Assembly (NCBI GenBank): GCA_018241405.1 | Contig: JAFEDY010000030.1 | Location: 53,791 to 117,790, forward strand | Direction: 5' to 3' | DNA length: 64,000 bases | From: Pseudomonadota bacterium | GTDB lineage: Bacteria; Pseudomonadota; Gammaproteobacteria; Burkholderiales; Burkholderiaceae_C | Shown here: piece after piece, positions 24,708-35,955 of the stretch | How the letters are laid out: every line of letters starts with the position of its first letter | Position numbering within the stretch: the first letter of the stretch is position 1 | Notes under the pieces: model-generated | What the model was told of the DNA's origin: nothing | The model's input: only the letters and a program-made list of their open reading frames with translations | The model's database searches: none | Position numbers and translations under genes: made by a program

Positions 24708-26417
24708 GTGAGCAATTGCACCCAACTCAGGCCGATTGCGGCCGCCGCTGCCGCGCTGGCCGTGGCCCTGTCCGGCGGCGCCCATGCGGGCGAAACCGTG
24801 GACCTGGGCAATGATGTCAAGATGGACTGGAAGCTGACCGGTACGTATACCGCTTCGCAGCGCATGAAAGATGCCAATCCGGTCTTGGCTGGTGCGGCTG
24901 GCAGCAATGATGGCGACAACAACTTCAAGAAGGGCTCGCTCACGGCCAACCGCCTGTCGGCGCTGTTTGAGAGCAAGGTATACAAGGGCGACAGCGGGTT
25001 CGTGTTCTCGGGCAGTACCTTCTACGACGATGTGTACCACCACACCAACGACAACGACCCCAAGTCCCGCACTGTCAACAAGCCGGCTCCGTTCAATCAG
25101 TTCACCGAGGAGGCCAAGCGCTACCACGGCGGCTACAGCCGCGTTCTGGATGCCTATGGCTATACCTCGTTTGACATTGGCAGCAGCCGTGCCACGGTGC
25201 GCCTGGGTCGCCATGCGGTGAACTGGGGTGAGGCGGTGTTCCTGCCCAACATGGCGCAGGCGCAGGGACCGTTCGACGGCACGAAGGTGGGCGTGCCCGG
25301 CACCGAAGTGAAGGATTCGGTGCTGCCGGAAGACCAGATCTCCATGTCCATCGAGATGAATCCCCGGTGGTCGCTGCTGGGGCAGGTGCAGTTTGGCTTT
25401 CACCCGACCATTGCCCCTGCGCCTGGTTCCTACCTGAATACCTCCGACGGGGTGGGTCCCGGCGGCAGCTGTTTGGGGCCTTATACCACCATTCCTCCCG
25501 TGCCTGCGGTGAACTACGGCGGGTTTAGCGGCTGCTCCTTCGGCCCGCGCGGCGCGGATATCACGCCCGGCAAGACCGGCCAGTGGGGCATCGGTACACG
25601 CTACCGCGTCACCGACGAGACCGAAGTCGGGGTGTACTACATGAACTACAAGGACCGTACGCCGCTGACGGAAATCAATGCCTTCACGCCCGGATCGCCC
25701 ATACCCGCGGCGTTGCAGGCGGCGATGGGGGGGCTCAAGCAGATCGGCAACGGCGGCTACCAGATTCGCTATTTCGACAACATCAAGCTGTTGGGCGGTA
25801 CCGTCAGCACCACCTTCGGCCCCGTGTCGGCCTATGGCGAGTTCACCTACCGCGAAGGTGCGCCGGTACTGGTGGATGCCATCATCGACCCTTCCAAGAA
25901 GACGACCATGACGACGGCGACGCGTGCGAACGTCTCGCAGCTGAATCTGGGCGGCTTCTACAACATCGGCCGCACGGCCATCGCCGACCAGGTACAGCTG
26001 CTGGGTGAGTTGTCTGCCGTCACCATTGGCAAGGTCACGCCACGCAAGGCGGTGGGCGCTGAAGCCTTCCCGGCTGCGTTCGGCTTTACGGCATCGGACA
26101 ACCTGAGCTTCCGCAGCAAGAGTGCTTTCGCCGTGTCGGGCACGCTGGTGTTGGGCTACCCTGGGGTTTTCGAGGGCTGGGACTTGAATGTGCCCATCAG
26201 CTATCAACACCAGCTCAAGGGGCGCTCCTTGGTCGGCGGTGTGGGCGGCGAAGGTGACAGGCGCTACAGCGTGGGGGCCTCTTTCATTTACAAGGGCAAC
26301 CTGTCGCTGGGTGTGAGCTACTTCGGTTACCTGGGCAGCGCCTCGCTCGACCTCAAAAACAACCGCCTGCTGACCGATCGTGACTACCTGTCGGTGACCA
26401 TGAAGTATGCCTTCTGA
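24708..26417 (+). CDS. DUF1302 family outer-membrane beta-barrel protein
   Basis: A 569-residue protein starting at GTG 24708, with GAGGAGA 7 bases upstream. Residues 1-27 are a signal peptide (cleavage near GAHA-GETVD). Alternating amphipathic strands (for example GKTGQWGIGTRYRV and EVGVYYMNYKD) and a C-terminal YAF ending are typical of outer-membrane barrels. DUF1302 proteins commonly accompany DUF1329, Ycf48-like and MMPL proteins in bacteria that use hydrophobic substrates. Two cysteines (GGSCLG and SGCSFG) may form an extracellular disulfide. It probably serves as the outer-membrane channel for steroids; divergence from hsdA around a shared motif supports this, but transport is not proven by sequence. 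Confidence 0.85.
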   Translation: MSNCTQLRPIAAAAAALAVALSGGAHAGETVDLGNDVKMDWKLTGTYTASQRMKDANPVLAGAAGSNDGDNNFKKGSLTANRLSALFESKVYKGDSGFVFSGSTFYDDVYHHTNDNDPKSRTVNKPAPFNQFTEEAKRYHGGYSRVLDAYGYTSFDIGSSRATVRLGRHAVNWGEAVFLPNMAQAQGPFDGTKVGVPGTEVKDSVLPEDQISMSIEMNPRWSLLGQVQFGFHPTIAPAPGSYLNTSDGVGPGGSCLGPYTTIPPVPAVNYGGFSGCSFGPRGADITPGKTGQWGIGTRYRVTDETEVGVYYMNYKDRTPLTEINAFTPGSPIPAALQAAMGGLKQIGNGGYQIRYFDNIKLLGGTVSTTFGPVSAYGEFTYREGAPVLVDAIIDPSKKTTMTTATRANVSQLNLGGFYNIGRTAIADQVQLLGELSAVTIGKVTPRKAVGAEAFPAAFGFTASDNLSFRSKSAFAVSGTLVLGYPGVFEGWDLNVPISYQHQLKGRSLVGGVGGEGDRRYSVGASFIYKGNLSLGVSYFGYLGSASLDLKNNRLLTDRDYLSVTMKYAF

Positions 26418-26475
26418 CAGAGACAAAGGCCGCTGGGGCGGGTGGTAGCAAATCCGCGGGCCCCGCGTCTTCGAT

Positions 26476-26511
26476 GCACCGGTGAGCACTGGCTCCCGGT
26501 GCTTTTTTTTT
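26476..26511 (+). terminator. Rho-independent terminator after DUF1302
   Basis: Stem GCACCGG/CCGGTGC (26476-26482 with 26496-26502), extended by GAGC/GCTC around an ACTG loop, is followed by nine T (26503-26511). It separates the DUF1302 message from the Ycf48-RND unit, which has its own motif copy downstream. Confidence 0.9.
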
Positions 26512-26550
26512 GCCCGCATCGCAGGGTGGGGCAATGCAGGGCACGCGTGT

Positions 26551-26567
26551 CGTCCTTTCGGACGATG
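26551..26567 (+). promoter_or_regulatory. Palindromic motif copy 3 (CGTCC-TTTC-GGACG-ATG)
   Basis: The best copy: a perfect 6-bp inverted repeat TCGTCC-TTTC-GGACGA (26550-26565). It lies between the DUF1302 terminator and the Ycf48-like gene. CAGAAT at 26587-26592, 19 bp downstream, is a possible -10 element. In a region with genes on one strand only, it fixes the orientation in which the trailing ATG points to the regulated gene. Confidence 0.65.
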
Positions 26568-26647
26568 AAGGATGGCGCGCAATCGCCAGAATGCAGTGCC
26601 ATGGTGATCCGTGTCCCCCGTGGGGCACTCCCGACAAGGAGACAAGC

Positions 26648-27673
26648 GTGCGAATACTAGTTGGCCTAACAATGTCCGCCCTGATGGCGATAGCTGCGGT
26701 GCAGGCGTTTTCTCCCAGGCATACCCCGGCGTTGGCGGCCACACGGCTGGCGGTCGAAAAAATCCATTTCAATACCTTGGTGCAGTCCAAGGCAGCGCTG
26801 GTGGCCGGTGGCGAACTGGGCAAGCTGCTGTACTCCAAGGACCAGGGTAAGGACTGGCAGAGCGCGGCTTTGTCGCAGGATCGCCAGGCCCTGATCACGC
26901 AGGTGGTGTTTGCCAGCGACGGCCTGCGTGGCCTGGCCGTGGGGCACGAGGGTTGGATCCTGCGTACCACCGACGGCGGCCTGAGCTGGACCGAGGTGGC
27001 GTTTGACGAAAAGAACGGCGAGCCGCTGATGAGCGTGGCCAACCTGCAGGGGCAGCGCTGGCTGGCCGTGGGTGCATTCGGCCGTGCCCTGCAATCGCAG
27101 GACGATGGCCAGACCTGGACCCCCTACACCTTGCCCGAGGGGGTGGAGGACAAGCACATGAACCGCATCGTCGGCGCGGCCGACGGCAAGGATTGGCTGA
27201 TCGTGGGTGAGCGCGGACTGGTGCTGCGCTCGCAGGACCAGGGCGAGACCTGGAAGCAATTGCCCGAGTTCTACAACGGCTCCTTCTACAACGCCCTACC
27301 GCTGCCTAACGATGGCTGGCTGGTGTACGGCATGCGCGGCAATGCCTTTGTCAGCCGCGGCGATGGCCAGTGGCAGCGTGCAGAAATACCGGCGCCGGTG
27401 TCGTTCTTTGGCGGCACCGTGCTGCCCGACGGAAAAATCATGCTCGTGGGCCAGGGCAGCATGGTGGCCACCAGCCAGGATGGTGGTGCGCATTTCACCT
27501 TGAGCCGCCTGCCCGGGCGCGCCACGTTGATGGACATTGCGCTCAACGGCCAAGGCCTGGGCTGGCTCGCATCCGACGCTGGACTCACGCCCTACAGCCC
27601 CGCCGCCGATGCTGCGTCGGCAGCCGCAGCCCCGCAGGGCGCCGCCTCGGGTCCCGCAGGAGCCAAGCCGTGA
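26648..27673 (+). CDS. Ycf48-like beta-propeller protein
   Basis: A 341-residue protein starting at GTG 26648, 7 bases after AAGGAG (26636-26641). An N-terminal hydrophobic segment (ILVGLTMSALMAIAAVQA) is a signal peptide or anchor. BNR/Asp-box-like repeats follow: SKDQGKDWQ, TTDGGLSWT, SQDDGQTWT, SQDQGETWK, SQDGGAHFT. This is the Ycf48/photosystem II stability factor fold, but in non-photosynthetic bacteria such proteins usually precede MMPL transporters, as here. Its stop codon overlaps the RND start by 4 bases (GTGA). It is probably a periplasmic scaffold or gate for the pump. The C-terminal tail is Ala/Gly/Pro-rich and low in complexity. In-frame codons back to 26510 cross the promoter motif and are rejected. 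Confidence 0.8.
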   Translation: MRILVGLTMSALMAIAAVQAFSPRHTPALAATRLAVEKIHFNTLVQSKAALVAGGELGKLLYSKDQGKDWQSAALSQDRQALITQVVFASDGLRGLAVGHEGWILRTTDGGLSWTEVAFDEKNGEPLMSVANLQGQRWLAVGAFGRALQSQDDGQTWTPYTLPEGVEDKHMNRIVGAADGKDWLIVGERGLVLRSQDQGETWKQLPEFYNGSFYNALPLPNDGWLVYGMRGNAFVSRGDGQWQRAEIPAPVSFFGGTVLPDGKIMLVGQGSMVATSQDGGAHFTLSRLPGRATLMDIALNGQGLGWLASDAGLTPYSPAADAASAAAAPQGAASGPAGAKP

Positions 27674-30033
27674 CCCTGCCTGTCCCCGTCTCGCCCGTCG
27701 ATCGCGCGATTGCGCGTATCGCCCATCTCCTCATTTCCTGGCGACGCGTCATCGTGGTTCTTGCGGTGCTGGTGACGGCGCTGCTGGGCGCATCGGCGCT
27801 GCGCACGCACCTCGATCCTGGTTTCAACAAGCTCATCCCGCTGCGTCACTCGTATATGCAGGCCTTCCTGCAGCATGCGGCGCAGTTCTCCGGCGCCAAT
27901 CGGGTGCTGGTCAGCGTGCACTGGAAGGGAAGGGGCGACATTTACAACGCCGAGTTCCTGCAAACTCTGCGTGAGATCACCGACGAGGTGTTCTTCATCC
28001 CCGGCGTCAACCGTGGTCAGGTGTTCTCGCTGTTTACCCCCAATGTGCGCTATGTGGAGGTGACGGAGAACGGCTTCGTAGGCGAGGTGCTCATACCTTC
28101 ACGCTTCACCGCCGACGCGCAGGGCCTGGCCCAGGTGCGCTCCAACGTGGCCAGGTCGGGGCAGATCGGCCGCCTGGTCAGCAAGGACCAACACTCCGCC
28201 ATGGTGCGCGCCGACCTGCTGGAGGTGAATCCAGCCACGGGCGCCAAGCTCGACTACGCAGAGGTTGCGCACAAATTGGAGGAAATCCGCAGCAAGCACC
28301 AGAACAAGGACATAGAGATCAACATCGTCGGCTTCACCAAGGTGCTGGGTGATGTGATGGACGGACTTTTCAACGTCATCCTGTTCTTCGTCGTCGCCTT
28401 TGTCGTCACGGCGGTGCTGCTGTTCATGTATTCGCGCTCGCTCAGCTTGACGGTGCTGGCGCTGCTCGTGGCCCTGCTGCCTGTGGTATGGCTGCTGGGG
28501 CTGTTGCCGCTCATAGGCTACGGCATCGATCCGATGTCCATCCTCGTGCCCTTCCTGATCTTCTCCATCGGCGTGTCGCACGCGGTGCAGATGACCAACG
28601 CCTGGAAGTATGAGATGCGCACCGGCAGCAGCGCTCCGGCGGCGGCCGAGCTGGCGTTTCGCCGCCTGGCCATTCCGGGTACGCTGGCGCTCTTGATGAA
28701 CGCGCTGGGTTTCATGGTGATCATGCTGATCGACATTCCCATCGTGCACGAGCTGGGCTTGACGGCCTGCCTGGGCGTGTCGCTGATGATCTTCACCAAC
28801 AAGGTCATCCTGCCTGTGGCCCTGTCCTACCTGCGCTACAAGGCGCCTGCCGATGAAAGATCGTCCGATGGCATGGACGCCAAGTCCCGCGCGCGCTGGT
28901 GGGCCGTCTCGGGCCTGGCCGAACCCAAGCCTGCCTTGGTGACGTTCGCGGTGTCGCTGGCCCTGCTGGCGGGCGGCACGGTGATGTCGCGCCACCTGCT
29001 GACGGGCGACATCGGTTCGGGTGCGCCCGAGCTGCGTGCCGACTCGCGCTACAACCGCGACAACGAAGCCATCATCAGCCAGTACGCCATTGGCATGGAC
29101 GTGCTCTCGGTGTACCTGGAGACCAAGGGGCTTGACGAGGCCTGCCTGAACTGGAACGTGATGAATGCCGTGGAGCGCTTTGACGTAGCCATGCGCGGTG
29201 TCGATGGCGTGCAGTCCGTGGTCACGGTGGCGGGCCTGGCCAAGCTGGCAACGGCGGGCAACAACGAGGGCAATCCGCGCTGGGCGACGCTGCAGCGCAG
29301 CGAATCGGCCCTGCGTACCGGCGCCAAGAGCGCGTCGCCCGACCTGGGGCTCAATTCCGAGGGCTGCAAGACCATCCACCTGCAACTGTTCCTCAAGGAC
29401 CACGAAGGCGCCACGCTGGCGCATGTGGTCAAGGCGGTGCGCGACTTCATTGCTGCCGACAAGACGCCCAACGTTACCTTCCGCCTTGCTGGCGGCAACG
29501 CGGGCGTGGCGGCCGCGACGAACGAGGCCGTGGAAAAGGCAGAGATCGAGATGCTTGGATCCATCTTTGGTGCCATCACGCTGCTGTGCTGGCTCACCTT
29601 CCGCAGCTGGCGGGCGGTGCTGTGCATCATTGTGCCGTTGACGCTGGTGTCCATCCTGTGCAACGCGCTCATGGCCTTCCTGGGCATTGGGCTCAAGGTG
29701 GCGACCTTGCCGGTGATTGCGTTGGGCGTGGGCGTTGGCGTGGACTACGGCATCTACCTGTTCGAGCGCATACAGCACGAGATCGACGACCGCGGCTCTT
29801 CGCTGCGCGAGGCCTTCTACGAAGCCATGCACCAGCGCGGCACGGCGGCTGTGTTCACGGCCATCACCATGTCGATTGGCGTGGGCACCTGGGCCTTTTC
29901 ATCGCTGAAGTTCCAGGCTGACATGGGCATCTTGCTGGCCTTCCTGTTCCTGGTGAACGTACTGGGCGCCATCTTCCTGCTGCCTGCCATGGCGTGCTGG
30001 TTGGATGTGAAGGCAAAGCAAAAGGCCAACTAG
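27670..30033 (+). CDS. MMPL/RND-superfamily inner-membrane transporter
   Basis: A 787-residue transporter starting at GTG 27670, overlapping the previous stop by 4 bases. One helix near residues 25-45 is followed by a large periplasmic loop (to about 230), a block of five helices (VILFFVVAFVVTAVLLFMYS onward), a second loop (about 430-620) and five more helices, giving two MMPL repeats of about 12 helices in all. The acidic and small residues typical of proton-driven RND proteins lie in the helix blocks (GVGVGVDYGIYLFERIQ; FSIGVSHAVQMTNA). It is HpnN/MmpL-like rather than AcrB-like, with no adaptor protein gene nearby. With DUF1302, DUF1329 and the Ycf48-like protein it could form an envelope-spanning steroid or lipid conduit; direction unknown. 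Confidence 0.85.
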   Translation: MTLPVPVSPVDRAIARIAHLLISWRRVIVVLAVLVTALLGASALRTHLDPGFNKLIPLRHSYMQAFLQHAAQFSGANRVLVSVHWKGRGDIYNAEFLQTLREITDEVFFIPGVNRGQVFSLFTPNVRYVEVTENGFVGEVLIPSRFTADAQGLAQVRSNVARSGQIGRLVSKDQHSAMVRADLLEVNPATGAKLDYAEVAHKLEEIRSKHQNKDIEINIVGFTKVLGDVMDGLFNVILFFVVAFVVTAVLLFMYSRSLSLTVLALLVALLPVVWLLGLLPLIGYGIDPMSILVPFLIFSIGVSHAVQMTNAWKYEMRTGSSAPAAAELAFRRLAIPGTLALLMNALGFMVIMLIDIPIVHELGLTACLGVSLMIFTNKVILPVALSYLRYKAPADERSSDGMDAKSRARWWAVSGLAEPKPALVTFAVSLALLAGGTVMSRHLLTGDIGSGAPELRADSRYNRDNEAIISQYAIGMDVLSVYLETKGLDEACLNWNVMNAVERFDVAMRGVDGVQSVVTVAGLAKLATAGNNEGNPRWATLQRSESALRTGAKSASPDLGLNSEGCKTIHLQLFLKDHEGATLAHVVKAVRDFIAADKTPNVTFRLAGGNAGVAAATNEAVEKAEIEMLGSIFGAITLLCWLTFRSWRAVLCIIVPLTLVSILCNALMAFLGIGLKVATLPVIALGVGVGVDYGIYLFERIQHEIDDRGSSLREAFYEAMHQRGTAAVFTAITMSIGVGTWAFSSLKFQADMGILLAFLFLVNVLGAIFLLPAMACWLDVKAKQKAN

Positions 30034-30165
30034 TTGAACTGCTTTGAAAGACTGGCCGCTTGAAAGCAAGCAGCGACGCGCCTGTCCCGGCGCATCCGGT
30101 TCGATCCGGCGGTTGAATTGGTCTATTGGGGAGTCCGCATAGCCGGAACTGGGCTGAACGTTTTG

Positions 30166-30242
30166 TGGCCTGCCCGGAGGGACTCGAACCCCCGACCTAT
30201 TGCTTAGAAGGCAATTGCTCTATCCGGTTGAGCTACGGGCAG
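30166..30242 (-). tRNA. tRNA-Arg (anticodon UCU)
   Basis: The reverse strand folds into a full cloverleaf of 77 bases including an encoded CCA end. The acceptor stem is CTGCCCG/CGGGCAG, the anticodon stem ATTGC/GCAAT with loop CTTCTAA (anticodon TCT), and the T arm contains GGTTCGAGTCC. It decodes AGA, a rare codon in this high-GC genome. Confidence 0.95.
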
Positions 30243-30299
30243 CTGGCGCAGGCATGCAGCCGGCCATGGCAGTGGCCTGGTGCGGGTGAATCATACCGG

Positions 30300-30341
30300 C
30301 TGCCGGCCGCTGTTTTTTTGGTTCGCCGGCAGTGTTTTTTT
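30300..30341 (+). terminator. Possible terminator, rightward
   Basis: CTGCCGGC (30300-30307) pairs with GCCGGCAG (30325-30332) around a 17-base loop and is followed by seven T (30335-30341). In the + direction it would stop read-through from the RND unit past the tRNA gene. It also touches the stop codon of the leftward carboxypeptidase gene. Confidence 0.4.
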
Positions 30342-32187
30342 AGTCAGTGTCGTCAAACACCAGAGACGGCGGCGCCATGACGCGCGCGGTGTCGCCCAGG
30401 TTGGCGATGAGGTGGTTGGCGAAGTAGCTGTTTTGCGTGTCGGGTTCCAGCGCCGCCACGGCCAGGTTGGCCAGGGGCTGGTTCAGCGGCACGTAGTAGC
30501 TGCCTTCGGGCACGTCGATGGCGCTGCGCGTGGGCGTGACCTGTACGCGGATAATGCTCTGGCTGCCGGCGATGGTGCCGCGCACGTCCTGCCGCTCGGC
30601 GCTGGTGCGGCCGGTTTCCTGGTAGCTGTCGGCCAGGACGGAGCCGGGCTCGGCCACGCGCATGACCTGCACGCCCAGGAGTTTGAGGCGCTCCACGGCC
30701 TCGCCCGCGCTGCCGGCGAGCCAGTAGCCGCAGGGGCGCGGGCGCTTCTTCTGCGCGATCAGCTTGAGCGATGAGTTCCAGTCCACGCGCAGCACGCGGT
30801 CAGCGCCGGTTTCGGGGTCGAGCATGATCAGCTCATGCTGGGTCGGCGTGGGGCCGGCCTCGACCACAATCTCGCCGCGGCAGGCCTGGGCGGCGATGTC
30901 GCGCGCCTCGTAGGAGCGCACCTGCTCCAGGTTGCCCGCGCGCTCGGCCGTGCTGCGCAGGGCGCTGGTGATGGCCGTCACATGCGAGTGCACGCGCCGC
31001 TGGATATGGGCGCGGCCTATGCCCACGCCGCGGGTCTCCAGCAGCATGCTGATGGCGTTCTTCAGGCCGTTGACGTTGCGCCCGGTGTCGGGCTGGGTGC
31101 CGCCCATGGAGACGCGCAGGTCGTCCATGCGCGTGGAGGTGGTGTAGTACCACTCCTGGGTCAGGCTCTCGGCGCCCAGCGCCTTGATCATGGGCGCGCG
31201 GTACCACTCCAGCGCCGCGCGGGTCATGAACTCGGGCAGGTTGGCCGTGGTGGCGTGCTGCAGCAGCATGTCGTAGCGCTGGATGGCGTGGAACTTCTCC
31301 AGGTAGCGCCCGGCCACCGTGAATTCATGCGCGTCCAGGATGGCCATCGGGCGGTAGTTGCGCACCAGCCGGGCCAGGGCCTGGGCCTCGGGTGTCTGCA
31401 GCAGCAGGTGGTCGCGGTTCATGTCGATGCCGCCGGCCGTGTCACGGGTGCCGGCATCGGCGCCGTCGGGGTTGGCACGCGGCACGATGACCACGTTGAT
31501 GCGGTCGAGCAGGGGTTCGAGCAGCCCTTGCGCCAGTTCGCGCGCCACGACCAGCAGGGCCTCGGCGCCGGCGGGCTCGTCGCCATGCTGCTGGCCCATC
31601 AGCAGCACCGTGGGGCGGCGGCTGGCCTCCAGGGCCGCGATCTCCGTGCCCGCGGCGCGTGTGAGCACCAAGGCCTGTATGGGGGTGCCGCGCTGGGACA
31701 GGCCCAGGTCCAGCATTTGCGCGCGCGTGGTGCCATGCGCCGCCGTCGCCTGCTCGCGCAGCCATTGCGTGAGCTCGGCATTCGTGGTGTAGGCGCGCCG
31801 TCCCTCGGCCAGGCCGGGCGTTTCGTAGCGCACCGATGGGTCGGGAAAGCGCGCCGCCACGGCCTCGCCGTAGGGGGGCGGCGCCTCCGCCGTCACAGAT
31901 GCGCTGGGCGCCGCAGGTGCTATCGGTGTGACCGTGACCGGCGCCGTGATGACCTCGCCGCGCTGCACCGAGCCCAGCGGCGGAGGCACGGTTCGCCGGG
32001 CCTGTGGGGCCGGGGTGGACGGCTTGGCCGTCGGTGACTGGGCCGGCCATGGCGGCAGCGGCGTGCTGACGCAGGCCGAAAGCACGGCTGCGGCCACCAG
32101 TGCCCAGCCCCGACGGAGGGGCCGGGTGTACAGATGCCGCAAGGCGCTGGCGAGGAGGCTGAGGTGCGGTGCTTGGGGCGTCATCAT
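30340..32187 (-). CDS. M14-family zinc carboxypeptidase, lipoprotein
   Basis: About 615 residues. The N-terminus has a basic region, a hydrophobic core and a lipobox (VLSAC-VS), so the mature protein is probably lipid-anchored in the envelope. A Pro/Thr-rich linker precedes the peptidase domain. GQQHGDEPAG gives the first His and the Glu zinc ligands, PRANPDGAD and GGIDMNRDH substrate-binding residues, and DAHEF the second His region, as in M14 peptidases. It may trim peptidoglycan peptides or other peptides. The frame extends to 32253, but the tandem ATGs near 32187 give the correct signal sequence and are preferred. It reads towards the tRNA gene and stands alone. Confidence 0.8.
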   Translation of the reverse strand: MMTPQAPHLSLLASALRHLYTRPLRRGWALVAAAVLSACVSTPLPPWPAQSPTAKPSTPAPQARRTVPPPLGSVQRGEVITAPVTVTPIAPAAPSASVTAEAPPPYGEAVAARFPDPSVRYETPGLAEGRRAYTTNAELTQWLREQATAAHGTTRAQMLDLGLSQRGTPIQALVLTRAAGTEIAALEASRRPTVLLMGQQHGDEPAGAEALLVVARELAQGLLEPLLDRINVVIVPRANPDGADAGTRDTAGGIDMNRDHLLLQTPEAQALARLVRNYRPMAILDAHEFTVAGRYLEKFHAIQRYDMLLQHATTANLPEFMTRAALEWYRAPMIKALGAESLTQEWYYTTSTRMDDLRVSMGGTQPDTGRNVNGLKNAISMLLETRGVGIGRAHIQRRVHSHVTAITSALRSTAERAGNLEQVRSYEARDIAAQACRGEIVVEAGPTPTQHELIMLDPETGADRVLRVDWNSSLKLIAQKKRPRPCGYWLAGSAGEAVERLKLLGVQVMRVAEPGSVLADSYQETGRTSAERQDVRGTIAGSQSIIRVQVTPTRSAIDVPEGSYYVPLNQPLANLAVAALEPDTQNSYFANHLIANLGDTARVMAPPSLVFDDTD

Positions 32188-32255
32188 GGTGTGCGGGGTG
32201 TGTCTCGGATGGATGTTACCCGGCGCTGCGCCCGCGCATGCATGCCTCCCCAACG

Positions 32256-32280
32256 AAAAGGGCCCGGCATGGCCGGGCCC
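32256..32280 (-). terminator. Rho-independent terminator after rhlE
   Basis: GGGCCCGGC and GCCGGGCCC form a 9-bp stem with a 3-base loop. On the reverse strand it is followed by TTTT. It lies 24 bp beyond the rhlE stop codon. Confidence 0.75.
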
Positions 32281-32303
32281 GTTGTCGTCAGCGCGACACG
32301 CTG

Positions 32304-34010
32304 TCAGCGGCCGAAGCCGCCGCCGCGCGGGCCACGCCCGCCGCCGCCACCACCACCGCCGCTGCGAAAGCCGCCACGGCGGCCGCGGTCGGCCATGCTG
32401 TCCACACTGGTGCGCATGGGGTCGGGCTGGCTGGTGCGGCCGCTGCCGGGGCGCGGGCCCAGGTTCAGGTGCGGCAGCTGCGTGCCCAGGTGGGCGTTCT
32501 CGCCACGTGGCTGGCTGTCGTCAAAGCGGCGGTTGCCGCCATTGCCGCCACCGCCATTGCCGCCACGGCGACCCTCGCCGGCATGACGTGGCTGCTGCTG
32601 GCCGCGGACGGCCGGACGGCCGCCGTTGCCGCCACGCCCTGCGCCGCCCTGGCCGTTGGCTGCGCGCTGGCCTTCACCTTGGCCCTGGCCGCCCTGGCGG
32701 CCGCCGCGCGGCTGGCCCTGGGTCGCCTTGCTGCTGCGGATGCGCTCCATCATTTCGCTGCGCGCGGCCTTGGCCGCGGCCTGCATGACCTCACGGCTCG
32801 GCGGCTTGCCGGCGCCGCCCCAGATGGTCTGGCGGCCCATGGCGATGGGTTCGGCCTGCTCGCCCTCCTCGGGGCCGAAGCCGTCGATGACCTGCACGGG
32901 GATGTCCTGCTTGGTAAAGCGCTCGATCTCCATCATGAAGCCTTCTTCGTCCATGCACACCAGGCTCACGGCCTGGCCCTCGCGGCCAGCGCGGCCGGTG
33001 CGGCCGATGCGGTGCACGTAGTCCTCGGGGACGTTGGGGATCTCGTAGTTCACGACATGCGGAAGATCGTCGATGTCGATGCCGCGTGCTGCAATATCGG
33101 TAGCTACCAGCGCCCGTATTTGACCGGTTTTAAAGCCTTCCAGCGCCTGGGTGCGGGCGCTCTGGCTCTTGTTGCCGTGCAGCGCCATGGCCTGTACGCC
33201 ATGCTTGGTCAGGTATTCGGCGACGTTGTTGGCGCCGAATTTGGTGCGCGTGAACACCAGCACCTGGCTCCAGTCATGCTGCTGGATGATGTGCAGCAGC
33301 ACCTGTTTTTTCTTGCCGCGGCCCACGGGGTGGATGACCTGGCTGATGCGCTGCACCGTGGTGTTGCGCGGCGTGACCTGGATGCTTTGCGGGTTTTTGA
33401 GCAGGCCCCCGGCCAGGTCGCGAATCTCGTCGCTGAAGGTGGCCGAGAACAGCAGGCTTTGCTTGGAGGCGGGCAGCAGTGCGAGGATCTTCTTCACGTC
33501 GTGGATGAAGCCCATGTCCAGCATGCGGTCGGCCTCGTCGAGTACCAGGATCTCTACCTGCGACAGATCCATGAAGCCCTGCTGCTGCAGGTCCAAGAGG
33601 CGCCCGGGCGTGGCCACGAGCACGTCCACGCCGCGCTTGATGCGATCGATCTGCGGATTCATGCCCACGCCGCCGAAGACCACGGTGGACTTGATGTCCA
33701 GGTGCTTGCCATAGGTGCGCACGGACTCTTCGACCTGCGCAGCCAGTTCGCGCGTCGGGGTCAGCACCAGGGCGCGCACGCCGCGGCCGCCAAAGCGGCT
33801 CTTGGGGGCCTGGCCCGCGGCCAGGCGGTGCAGCATGGGCAGGGTGAAGGCGGCGGTCTTGCCGGTGCCGGTCTGCGCGCCGGCGAGCAGGTCATGGCCC
33901 TCAAGGACGGCGGGAATGGCCTGCGCCTGAATGGGGGTGGGGGTGTCGTAACCCTGTTCTTGCACGGCCTGCAAAATGGCCGGCGCCAGCTTCAATTCTT
34001 CGAATGTCAT
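32304..34010 (-). CDS. rhlE: DEAD-box ATP-dependent RNA helicase RhlE
   Basis: About 568 residues. All helicase motifs are present: [50 protein letters not shown] and HRIGRTGR. From about residue 430 the tail is RGG/Gly-Gln-Asn-rich ([22 protein letters not shown]), as in RhlE proteins of this group, and would bind RNA. It unwinds structured RNA in ribosome assembly and mRNA turnover. I prefer ATG 34010 ([10 protein letters not shown]), where homologues usually begin; ATG 34031 would add seven residues, and neither has a clear ribosome site. Codons around 33090-33140 are notably less GC-rich than the rest. Confidence 0.9.
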   Translation of the reverse strand: MTFEELKLAPAILQAVQEQGYDTPTPIQAQAIPAVLEGHDLLAGAQTGTGKTAAFTLPMLHRLAAGQAPKSRFGGRGVRALVLTPTRELAAQVEESVRTYGKHLDIKSTVVFGGVGMNPQIDRIKRGVDVLVATPGRLLDLQQQGFMDLSQVEILVLDEADRMLDMGFIHDVKKILALLPASKQSLLFSATFSDEIRDLAGGLLKNPQSIQVTPRNTTVQRISQVIHPVGRGKKKQVLLHIIQQHDWSQVLVFTRTKFGANNVAEYLTKHGVQAMALHGNKSQSARTQALEGFKTGQIRALVATDIAARGIDIDDLPHVVNYEIPNVPEDYVHRIGRTGRAGREGQAVSLVCMDEEGFMMEIERFTKQDIPVQVIDGFGPEEGEQAEPIAMGRQTIWGGAGKPPSREVMQAAAKAARSEMMERIRSSKATQGQPRGGRQGGQGQGEGQRAANGQGGAGRGGNGGRPAVRGQQQPRHAGEGRRGGNGGGGNGGNRRFDDSQPRGENAHLGTQLPHLNLGPRPGSGRTSQPDPMRTSVDSMADRGRRGGFRSGGGGGGGGRGPRGGGFGR

Positions 34011-34268
34011 TGTCAAGTTGGATGCGCCCATCCTGGGCGCTGGGTACCTGCCTGTTGCCCGCGACCTTGCGGGTCGCCGGGCCAGTTCTTTGGGCAGATG
34101 ATTTGAAGGGTGGGAGCCCGGAAAATGATTCCATCGTCCCCAGCTTGTCTAGGCTGATGTCGGGGCAACTGGAACCCGCAACGCCCGCTATTGTCGCATG
34201 CGCCGATAATCCACGTTTGCGCGCCCAAATTTTGGGCGCCTTCTTTTGCCCATTTTTCTGAAAATTCC

Positions 34269-35930
<1,662 letters not shown>

Positions 35931-35952
35931 GGCGCCGCGGGCGCGCGGCGCC
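35931..35952. terminator. Intergenic hairpin between convergent genes
   Basis: GGCGCCGC and GCGGCGCC form a perfect 8-bp stem with a 6-base loop immediately after the ettA stop codon and 4 bp before the end of the convergent TAXI gene. There is no T run on either side. It may act as a weak bidirectional terminator. Confidence 0.4.
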
Positions 35953-35955
35953 GGC

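Noticed and set aside
27096..27112. GGACGATGG inside the Ycf48-like gene as a control site
   Set aside because: It is explained by the Asp-box codons and has no complementary left arm. Several other GACGATG strings in coding DNA were dismissed for the same reason.
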